From NCBI GenBank assembly GCA_946902875.1, contig OX336351.1:310001-374000 (forward strand): 64,000 nt of DNA, read 5' to 3'. This DNA is from Nematopogon swammerdamellus. Taxonomy: Eukaryota; Arthropoda; Insecta; Lepidoptera; Adelidae. Positions 51,817-62,700 of this stretch are shown here, piece by piece; within the stretch, counting starts at the first letter, position 1; each line of letters opens with the position of its first letter. Under the pieces are notes generated by a model. That model searched no databases, had not been told where the DNA came from, and was given only the letters and a program-made list of their open reading frames with translations. The position numbers were made by a program, and so were the translations under genes.

Positions 51817-52500
51817 CAGTACCTACTTGTAAAAATACGTTTGATGCGATGCGTGCGTTGGGCATGTGGACGCTTAGCTGTCACCGGGATCGCTAATCAG
51901 TTTGTGTATATTACAAACCAGACCAGCAATCTCTGAGCGAGCGCTCTGTCTCTCTGAGAACGAGGTGTCGCTAATATTCCTACCGATCAACTGATATTAA
52001 TGACACGCAACACTTAGCACAGTGCTTCGCGACCCCGAGCCACTCAGCGGTGACATGTCGACGTCAACAGCCAATGAGAGCGCGCAAACACGTCGAAATC
52101 CTGAGCCTGTCGCCATTGCGGCGACAATCCCACATCTAGCCGTATTTATATATATCTATATGACGATGATGACATTTATTTTACTGTTAATTTGTTTACT
52201 GTTAGTTGAGTAGGTACATATAGCACATTTAAATGTATGCACTTTGATTTGGAATGTTTAAGGCAAAATGTTTGATCTAACTTAGTTATATATGAATAAA
52301 TGAGGAAGGAATTATATTATTTTGTAAATATGTAAGTACGACTGTCTGCCTGTCTACAACAATTAAACCAGCTTAGTAACAAGCATCGTGTTTCCCTTCC
52401 CAACATTCTAATAAATTTAATAAATAACAAAATATCACGCTTCCCTTATGTCTTATGTTAGTAAGTATATAAGGTAGAGCTCACGGAGAGACTTGAATCA
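51817..52500. other. Unassigned intergenic stretch
   Basis: CAATGAGAGCGCGCAAACAC near 52073 and AT-rich sequence with GAATAAATGAGG near 52290, a possible plus-strand poly(A) signal. No supported exon. Confidence 0.3.
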
Positions 52501-52519
52501 TTGCGCCCTATGTTATAGG

Positions 52520-52745
52520 GAGTAGGTACTACCACTGCGGCGATGCTCCGATGAATTGGCTTCCCTCGTCTCTCCTGCCCTAACCCGTATCTGCTACACC
52601 CGCCGGACTCGCTCAGATCGGAACATCCATTTGTTGTTGAAACCAAACTTCTGACACATCGCTTTTTAAAAACGTTCCTGTGTCGTATCGTACAGCGAAA
52701 ATATGGAGCGGTCTTCCGGTGAGTGTGTAGCGAGCACACTCACCG
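52520..52745 (+). pseudogene. Decayed LINE C-terminal fragment
   Basis: Frames read TRRTRSDRNIHLLLKPNF and, after shifts, KNVPVSYRTAKIWSGLP, like the SFLCRTAKVWNGLP end of the LINE at 59214-61931. It stops at a palindrome CCGGTGAGTGTG/CACACTCACCGG (52716-52746) that may mark a later insertion. Confidence 0.55.
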
Positions 52746-52746
52746 G
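52716..52746. repeat. 12-bp-arm palindrome
   Basis: CCGGTGAGTGTG and CACACTCACCGG around TAGCGAG. Confidence 0.75.
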
Positions 52747-52784
52747 ACCACTTGATTTCCAAAATAAATTGAAAGATAACGGGT

Positions 52785-52927
52785 GAGAGAAATGAGTGGG
52801 AACTTGGGAAGAGAGGTAGGATGGGAGGGGGGAGGAGGAAATAGGAATGTAGATTGGAGAGAAGGACGAAGGGTAGGGGTGGGGGGAGGAGGAGAGGAGG
52901 GAGGGGAGCGAGCGAGGATGGGAGAGA
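52785..52927 (+). repeat. Long polypurine tract with G runs
   Basis: About 140 bp nearly all A/G on the plus strand, with GGGAGGGGGGAGGAGG and GGGGTGGGGGGAGGAGG. Long mirror-like purine tracts can form triplex or G-quadruplex structures. Confidence 0.65.
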
Positions 52928-53004
52928 CAGTTAATATGTGAGGAGCCATAGTTTATTATCATAGTTACGTTTAAATCGGATTTGCTATTAAATCGAGTCT
53001 ACCG

Positions 53005-53032
53005 CGAGCGAAGTCGCGGGCAAAAGCTAGTG
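53005..53032 (+). mobile_element. Helitron-like terminus (CTAGT)
   Basis: CCGCGAGCGAAGTCGCGGGCAAAAGCTAGT matches the dispersed terminus seen reversed at 28551. The CGCGAGCGAAGTCGCGG part folds into a small hairpin just before CTAG|T, as at Helitron 3' ends. Class is inference. Confidence 0.5.
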
Positions 53033-53645
53033 TACCTATCTATATCTATACTATATCCAAAAAACACCTGCTGATCTTTTAGAAATCTAAACTCTTTGTA
53101 GTATAGGTAGTCTCAAATAGTATGTCTGGTCGGTTGGGTAAAGTTATATGTTATAGTACCTATAGAGAGCACTAGGAGTTAGAGATCAGGCTCCATGCTA
53201 ACTTCCTAACGTATGCATGTATACCTACCTATACATTTGTATCTCATACATATCTTAACTCCCCTTTTCTCTCTCTCTTGTCATTCAGTTGATTGTGTTG
53301 CACAACAGTACCACTGATTAATGTACATAATATGTGCGTTAATTATATTTGTACATATATACCTATGCTTAGTAAAATATTTATGTAGTATTCGTATGTA
53401 GTTTATCATACATATTTCTTTAGAGTAACACATTGCCACATACTATTCTTGTTCGCCTGCATGTACCTACTTCTCCCACATCCCAAAGTTAGTTAGAATA
53501 GAATGTCTCGCGGCATTAAGCTCATCTGTTGTGCCTAATAACAAATATATGTATTACAAGCAAGCAATTCTTTAAGTAGGTAGGTAGATACCTACTTACT
53601 GAAATACATAACAAATGAACAATTTGATCCATTAAAGGTACTTTA
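53033..53645. other. Intergenic DNA beyond the chitin-binding gene 3' end
   Basis: AT-rich with many ACCTAC/TATGTA words. No gene or recognised element. Confidence 0.35.
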
Positions 53646-53649
53646 TACG

Positions 53650-53655
53650 TTTATT
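53650..53655 (-). terminator. Poly(A) signal of the chitin-binding gene
   Basis: AATAAA on the minus strand, about 95 bases after the TGA stop at 53750, giving a short 3' UTR. Confidence 0.6.
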
Positions 53656-53749
53656 TCAATGTAATTGCTGGACACGCTTAGTGCGCGGTGCGATGCGACA
53701 ATGAAGCGAAGGTGTGTGGGTGTGGGTGGGCTGCGCACGCGCCGCGCAC

Positions 53750-56700
53750 TCAGGCGCCGCCGCGCAGCCTCCTCGCCTCGCCGTGCTTGTTGAGCGACGA
53801 GCGCTGGACGCAGCGCGCCGCCTCCGGGTGGTCGCACACCTGTCGGCAAACAATCGAGGATGCTTAGTTGTTATGTATTCCGTTATGGGTGGCTGAGTCG
53901 GAGCGGACATAGCGCATGCTCCGACCAGCCAATATCACCTCCGAGGAGGTAGGATCCATACCGGAGACTTCCCTGAATTGCTGGCTATACTGGACTATAG
54001 GAGAACACAGCCGAGGCTGCTATGCGGCCATCTTACATCCAGTACGGTGGTATCAACCCAGTCGGCTACAATTTGAGCCTACCACCTAGTAAGGGGCAAG
54101 GGAAGTGACCTACAGTTTTACACCGGTTCCGAACGGTGAAGCAGCAGGTGTATAGTGTATGCATGCACGTAAATTTTTTCGTCAGAAAAAAACTCATTGG
54201 TACACGGCGACCGGATTCGAACCTCGGACCTCTCGCATATGAGAAGCCGATGCCCAAACCACTCGGCCACCCGCCGCTTTATGTCTTTGCTTAGTTGTTA
54301 AGCGGCGGCTGGCCGAGTGGTCTATCTGAGCCAATGCCTCTCTCTCTTTTCGGTCTGAGGTTCGAATGCGGTCGGCGTGTACCAATGAGTTTTTCTGACG
54401 GAAAAAATTACGTGCATAACTACATCTGCTGCTTGACCATACGGAACCGGTGTAAAACTGTAGGTCCCTTCCCTTGCCCCTTGCACATTCAAATTGTAGC
54501 CGACTGGGTTGGTACCACCGTACTACGCCCGTCTCGTGGGTTTTTGTACAGTATTGGTTGGCCTGAACGAGCCGACCTGCAGCCCGACCGTGGTAATTTT
54601 ACTCGATCGACGAGTTCGAGCAAAATGAACGAGTAGGCATAATTGGTACCGTCTCGTAGCTGTCAAATGTACAAGTGAGTGAGTGCACGAAACGGTCACG
54701 TGGTCTACTCGAACTCGAACGTCGATCTACCACATTTTGACAGTTATTGGTACCGTCGTACGAAATGTGAGCTCGAACTTCGAGTCATTTTGACGTATAA
54801 GCTCACCCAAACACTCGATTGATCTTGATCAACTTTTGCGATAGTTTAGTAAATCTCAAAGTTGGTTATATGTTAAATTAACGATTCCTTTCATTGAATT
54901 TAGTGGAAAGGTACTCGTATTTAAATATGTATTATTTTATTTATAAGTTGTTCATTCCTTTATTTTATTTAAGTATTTACTCAAATAATATAGATAAAAA
55001 ATACAAGTAGGCACCTAAGTACCTATCACTAAAATAAAATAAGAATAAAGTCTGTACCTAGGTACATACATACATACATCACATCATACATATCACACGC
55101 TATATCCCGACCATCATCCCGACAATCGGGGTAAGCAGAGTAATCGGTGTTGTGCTACACATACCTAACTACATCAAGCAGCAAGTAAGGCATGAAAACC
55201 CACCTCCTGCATGACTCGGCGGAAGGACCGTGGCAATGTGACAGGTGGCTAGCCTGTCGCCCTTTAGCACGGCATCGCCCTTAGCCGCCTTTTATGACAT
55301 GCACGGGGAGAGATGCAGTGGGGCTATTCTTATGAATACCGACCGGCCCACACGCACGGTACCGTAGTTAGTGCGTAATAAAGTCTTGTCTTCTAAGTAC
55401 ACGTGTCATATCAATTTGTCAGTACCTACCTAAGTATGTACCTACCTATGTAACTAATTTATAGGTGACCGGTAGTGGAGCTAAAATGTATAACCAAATA
55501 TGGTAATAATAGGTAGGTACATACAGGAGTTATTTATTTTTAGATAGTTAGGTATCTACAGCAATGTATTACCCGTCGGAATATCTATATAGGCATTATA
55601 GGCTAGGCACCTCGCCTCGAAGAAATGCGCTTCCCCCGCACTTCACCGCGGTCTCGCGGCTCGCCTCGTTAGTACCGTTATCGGGGTATTTTTGTGGCTA
55701 GGTAATATGGCTGGAGGAAGGGCGGAGGGTTGAGGGGAAGAGATTCAAAATGAATGTCGTCATCACTCACACAGCTGGCTGACCGACAACCAACATCGTG
55801 TGTGTTGCCACGATGTAATTTTTACTAATACTAAATAGCTACTCTTAAATATCGGGGTGTTCAATTTATACTCGTTTTTCAACTTAGTCAATACTCTTTT
55901 TCTCTTTTAATTAACATAAAGATTCTGAAAAATAGTATACATACCATATTGACCGTTTGATACCTAGCAAAATGAGCGCTTTGCATTCTAGGTAGCATAA
56001 TACATTTAGTAAATAAATTGTAATAGTGGCAAGACTGGTAGATCGACACTCGATCGAGAATTCGTCACTTGGTCGACACTCGCATCGCATACGTACTCAC
56101 CTGCACGCCGGTACCAAAATAATTTGCCTCGTGCGACCGATCGAGTCGAGCGCAGCTCGAACTCGTCGTGCGAGTAAAATTAGCACGGTAGGGGTCCTGG
56201 ATATCGCTTTGCACTTTTTTATTTATTAGATTTAGATTTTGATTTGTCTTCTTTTTTGAAAAGATACCTTGTTAAATTATAGGCAGTATCCTATTACTTT
56301 TAAGTGAGCTAAACTTGTATATATATACCTATATAAATATATAATTTATTTCTCGGAAACGGCTCTAACGATTTGGATGAAATTTTGTATTTAGATAATG
56401 TTATTTTTTTCAAGTTTTTCTAGATAGGTTTTATTCATGAGAAAGTCCGTTTTCAAACAAAAACAAATTATTTTCGTTTGTAAAGCTAGCTCATGGAATA
56501 AATGTAAAATATCATGTAGTGCCATCTGTTGTTGAAAGCTAAATCAAATAAATAATGTAAATTTTTTTGTTGAGCAACTAATATAAATAATTATATGGTT
56601 ACTCAACAGATGGCACTATTAAATTTTGTATTTAGGAAACTTTTTTTTTTCCAAGTTTATCTACATAGGTGTTATTCTTGAAAAAATCTGTTTTCAAACA

Positions 56701-59700
56701 ACAACAAATATTTTCTGTCAATACCATACGTACAGAGATAGGCAGAGACAACGGATCTCCACGTGCCACGATCCTGACGCAGCTCTGCCGCCTCTTCCAC
56801 TCTCATAATGTTCTTCATGCATCCTCGTCGGTTACGGGTACTACGCACTTGACCCTTTTTGAGCACATGCCCGATCATTAACACCAGTCTAACACCATCT
56901 GTTATTTATTAAAGCAACGCTGAGTGCGGTCAGTACTTGGATGGGTGACCGCTCGACCGTTGGAGGCTGACCGTGGTTCTGATTTAACGTAAAACTGTAG
57001 GTTCCTTCCCTTCTTATCATACTAGGTGGTAGGGTTTATCCCGGCCGAGTTGATACCACCGCAATGAACGAAATGTCGGTCGAAAAGGCTATGTAAATAG
57101 TTCGTGTTTTCTGTCCAGTTCAATGTACCCAACATGAAATGAAGGGAAGCACTGACATGACACCTAATTCACCCGGTGTTATGGGCTGACATCACGGATG
57201 TTGTAGGTGATGTTGCCAACAGTGTCACTTTACATTTAAAAATATATATATATCAATAATGTCATGGTTTTTTTTATAGTAAGCGCGACCTGTTGCGCCG
57301 ATCCACCCATAAGGTGTCTAACGACGCCCATGGACATTCGGCCGTACGCGGGGGCCATGCCATGCGAATGCCATGCCGGCCTGACAGGTGCCTATTCACG
57401 CCTCTCTTGAAGGATCCGAGACTATACTTGGGGGAAATATATACAGGGAGAGCGTTCCAGAGTTTACCAGTTCTGTGGAGGAAAGATCTACAGAACCGAT
57501 TGGTATGCATCCGTGGTATGTCCAGCCAGCGTATAGGGATGCAACCCCTACCTTGGTAATTTTACTCGCACGACGAGTTCGAGCTGCGCTCGACTCGATC
57601 GGTCGCACGAGGCTCAGGCACGAGGCAAATTATTTTGGTACCGGCGCGGCGCGGCGGCGTGCAGTTGAGTACGTAACGTATGCGAGTGTCGACCAACCAA
57701 GTGACGAATTCTCGATCGAGTGTCGATCTACCAGTCTTGCCACTATTACAATTTTTTTACTAAATGTATTGTTACCTAGAATGCAAAGCGCTCATTTTGC
57801 TAGGTATCAAACGGTCAATATGGTATGTATACTATTTTTCGGAATCGTTATGTTAATTAAAACAGAAACAGACTAAGTTGAAAAACGAGTATAAATTGAA
57901 CACCCCGATATTTAAGAGTAGCTATTTAGTATTAGTAAAAATTACATCGTGGCAACACACACGATGTTGGTTGTCGGTCAGCTAGCTGTGTGAGTGATGG
58001 ATGACGACATTCGTTTTGAATCTTTTCCCCTCAACCCTCCGCCCTTCCTCCAGCCATATTACCTAGCCACAAAAATACCCCGATAACGGTACTAACGAGG
58101 CGAGACCGCGGTGAAGTGCGGGGGAAGCGCATTTCTTCGAGGCGAGGTGCCTAGCCTATAATGTATAACCAACTTTGAGATTTACTAAACTATCGCAAAA
58201 GTTGATCAAGCAAGATCAATCGAGTGTTTGGGTGAGCGTATCATTGAGCTAGCGTATACGTCAAAATAACTCGAAGTTCGAGCTCACATTTCGTACGACG
58301 ACGGTACCAATAACTGTCAAAATGTGCTAGATCGACGTTCGAGTTCGAGTAGACCACGTGACCGTTTCGTGCACTCACTCACTTGTACATTTGACAGCTA
58401 CGAGACGGTACCAATTATGCCTACTCGTTCATTTTCCTCGAACTCGTCGATCGAGTAAAATGTTTATCGTCTTTCAGAATACAGCTGGGCCTTCGGCCTC
58501 GCCCTTAGTTAAGTAGTTACTTACTTTCTTCAGGAAGTTTTAGCTTCTTCATGAACGCAGCTCGGCCTACGGCCTCGCCCTTAGTTACTTACTTTCTTCG
58601 AGGTGGTTTATTATTTATCAGGACGTAGCTCGGCCTTCGGCCTCGCCTTAGTTATTTACTTTCTTCAAGAAGGTTTAGCTTCTTCCTGAACGCATCTCGG
58701 CCTTCGGCCTCGCTTTAGTTACTTACATTATTCAAGGTCTACGTTTCTCATTTTAAGTCGCTTTGGTTTTTTTCCCGAATATATTCAATGTATAGACCTT
58801 TTGGCATTTACGATTTTATTATATAGGTACATATGTATAAGATAAAACGTTCAACGATGTGCATTCTTGAATTTTATTTTTAACCGACTTCACTTCTTAT
58901 GCTTTGTGTATGAAAATAATGAGTGAGGAATGCAAAACATTCATGATTTTTTTAATATTATTTAAGTAGGTAGTGTTTAAAGTATAATTATTAATCTAAA
59001 TAAATAATATTGGTAATGACCTTAGGCAACTTTTCCCACAGGGAGCTATCACATTGAACCGCAAACCCGAAAGACGCCGAGCGAAGCTCGGTCGCCCAGC
59101 CAGGTACTTACATATTATACGAGTATTATAATTTTTTTTTTTTTTTTTTTTTTTTTTATTGCTACCGAACTGGGTGGCTCTGTCCGAGGTCGCAACCTCA
59201 GGCGCAGCCAATTTCACACCCGAGGAGGTGCCAGTCCGGCTTGGAGGTGGACTAATGTTGCTGGGGAAAGGCTATTAACCCGCGATTTGAAGATCTGTGG
59301 ATTGTAGGAGTGGGGGAAGATATTTCCTGGGAGCCCGTTCCACACCTTTGCAGTGCGGCACAAGAACGATTTAGAGAATCGTGCAGTTCGAAGAACTCTT
59401 CTGTCGACTACAAACGGGTGTTCCGCGAGAGTATGGCGGGTTTGGCGAAGGCGAACAGGAGGAGGAGGGATAAGGGAAGCAAGTTCGTCAGAGCAGCGGC
59501 CATAGTAGTACCGATAAAACAGGCTCAATGACCCAACGATACGTCTGTGCTTTAGAGGTTGAAGGTCCTTTGTGAGTACGGAGTCACCAATGAGGCGAAT
59601 GGCTCGTCGCTGAATAGAATCCAAGGCTGAAAGAAGGTACTCAGGGGAACCCTCCCAAAGATGACTGCAATATTCCATCACCGGTCTTACTTGTGCTTTG

Positions 59701-62700
59701 TAGAGTGTAAGCAGTTGGACCGGCGTGAAAAATCGCCGACAGCGGTAAAGGACTCCTAATTTTCGAGACGCTAGTTTCGCCTTGGACTCTATGAACGATC
59801 GAAACCCAACGTCCCTGGACACCTCCATACCCAGGACACCCAGACTACCATCGTTGGGGACTTGGCTGCCCTGAAAAGTGGCTTGGAGAGGAAACGGATC
59901 AGCCTTAGTAGAGAAGGCACAAGCTTGCGTCTTGGCTACGTTGAAGTTGACCAAGTTCTTCTTCCCCCAAGAGGATACTTTTTCGAGAACCTGGTCAACC
60001 CGAGCAACAGTTTCGCGTCTCGCGTTTGCTGCTGAGGCCTCTCTACCCTTCCAGTCCTTGATGAACCCTTCGTGCACCGTGCTGTCGTCCGCGTAACAGT
60101 GTATTTCGCCGAGCGAGAGCATGTCGTTGATGAACAATAAAAACAGCGTAGGCGACAGCACGGATCCTTGTGGAACACCAGCATTGATTGAGTAGTCGGC
60201 CGAGCAGGCACCATCTAGGGTGACAAATATCGACCGGCCACTCAAAAAGCTGGAGATCCAGGTGCACAGTTTTGTAGGGACACCGTAGGCCGGAAGCTTG
60301 CTTAAGAGTCCCCGGTGCCAGACGCGATCGAATGCTTTGGATATGTCCAGAGCGACCGCCAGCGATTCCCCAAAACCATCGAGCCTTTCAGCCCATAAAT
60401 GCGTGACGTACGCTAGAAGATCTCCAGTCGACCTTTGCTTGCGAAAGCCGTATTGTTTGTCGTCGAGGAGTTTAGAGTCTTCTAGGTACGTCAGGAGCGC
60501 TGAGTTGACAATACGCTCCATAACCTTACTCAAAAGTGAGGTTATCGCAATAGGGCGATAGTTCGATGGGTTCGCTGGGTCCCCCTTCTTGGGGACCGGC
60601 TGGACCGAAGCTCTCTTCCAGCAAGAAGGCATTGATCCGGAGGAATAGGAGCGTTTGAATAGGCGGGTGAGGACTGGCGCCAATTCCAGAGCACAATTTT
60701 TCAAGACGATCGCCGGGACGCCGTCAGGCCCACTACTCTTCGAAATATCCAACTCACGTAGTGTTTTATGGACGACTCTGGGGTGGAACCTAATATTTGC
60801 CATCATACGCCCGCAATGGGGTAATGAAGGGGGGTTGGCGCCCAGGTCGTCCATGTTTGAGTTGGATGCGAAAAGGCGTGCAAAGATATTCGCCTTTTCT
60901 TTCGCGAGTATAGCGAGCGAGCCATCCGGACGTTCCAGCGGAGGTGTAGCTGGACGGCAGAAATTCCGACCGATGGATTTGGCGAGAGACCAGAAGGCGC
61001 GGCTACCCGAAGGGCTACGTGCAAGTTTCGCGCCAATTCCACGGTCGTGCCTGAACTTGGCCAAGTTTTGCGTTCGTTTGCAGGACCTAGCAACGACGTT
61101 GAGCTCTCGTCTGTTCTCGACAGACCTATTCTGCAGCCATTTCCTATAAGCCTTGTTCTTAGTGTCAATAGCCAGTCTGCATTGACAATCAAACCAAGGC
61201 TTATGGCGGCCGCCGATGGGAACGGTGGAGGTAGGTATGAAGAAATTCATACCCTGTGCGATCACATCGACGACCGATTGGGCACACAGGGATGGGTCTG
61301 GAGAAGAGAAGCAAACGTCGTGCCAAGGGTAGGCTCCCAGGAAGGATCGGAAGTCATCCCATTGTGCTGACCGGTAGTGCCAAACTGTTCGCGTACTACA
61401 TTCACGTGCTTCCGCGAAGTGTACAGTTGGCACAGTTGAGCGTACAAGGCAATGGTCGGAGTTTCCGAGGGGAGCTTCGACCCTCACCTTGTAACCATTT
61501 GGCTCGGTAGTCAGCACAAGGTCCAACAAACTAGGTCGATGGGCAGGGTTATCAGGTATCCGAGTGGTTCCGGATACCAACTGCGTCAACCCGTGCGCAA
61601 TGGCCAAGTTGTAAGCCTCCCTGCCGGCATGGTCAGTGATGGGGGAGCCCAACCAGTCTTGGTGTTTAGCATTGAAGTCACCCAGCATCACTAACTCCGC
61701 CGTAGGGAACTCGCAAAGCAGTTTGTCTGCCGTACTGCTGAGATGCTCATAAAATGCCTCTGTTCTTGACGCACTGAGGTTAGGGGATCTGTATGCACCC
61801 GCGTAAATCCTCACCACGTGGGGAAGATTCACGCGGATCCATAACACAGGAAAAACAGGGTCTTCAAATCGGGTGAGCCGGGTATAGGAGACACCAGATC
61901 CAACGTACAAGCAGACACCACCCTTCGCCATTTAGGTAAGAATTGCAAATTAGTAGTCAGTCGCTCACCGTAAGAGCATTTCATTTTGATTTACGGGAGT
62001 TCCGCCCACGCCCTGTGACATTTTCAATTATATCACGTGAGATTTCAACCTCTGAATATATTACCTAGGTATAAGTATCATATTCAGAGGTATCCCTACC
62101 TGCTGGCTTTGGCCTTTCGAAATGTAGGTACATAACTAACACTTTGGCACAATTAATTGCGAATCGGATTGTCCTCCCTCGCTGATAGTCCGTCTTGTCC
62201 GTCCGTCGTCGATTATCGTGATCCTATCACGGATAAAGAAGAAGAATTACAGAATTCCGCGAGATAATGTTAAGATTAGCGGAATCATAGAGTATAATCG
62301 TGCTGCGCGCACGGGCCTTAGTGAATAATTTTTCTTAATATAAAAATAAACTTTACCTGGAGATCTCTGTTGAATGCCATCTGTGGCGGGCAAGAAGCCA
62401 CCACCCTCTCGCCCCGTATGCAGTTGTAGAACTTGTTGCAGTCATCGTGCGGCACCAACCAGTGAATTTTGTGGTCGAGCGGGCAGCCGCTAGGGCCGAA
62501 CTCGATCTCCACCTCTTCGGGAGCCGCTTCCTCCGGCTGTTCCGGGGCGGCACCGGGCGGGTTCCTGTTGGAGCAGTCCACGAACTCCGGCCATTCGCAG
62601 GCCCAGGTGTCCACGCTGAACTGGAGATCGCTAGGGCACGTCTGGGTGATGGGTACTCCAGCTACGCACTGGTAGAATTGGTTGCAGTTCTCGTGGGCGA

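Noticed and set aside
51480..51936. Several long open frames over the minisatellite
   Set aside because: They arise because the 22-bp unit has no stop in any frame; the peptides are pure repeat.
54590..58461. One single giant foldback element
   Set aside because: Each arm has its own inverted termini at both ends, so two separate copies in opposite orientation explain it better.
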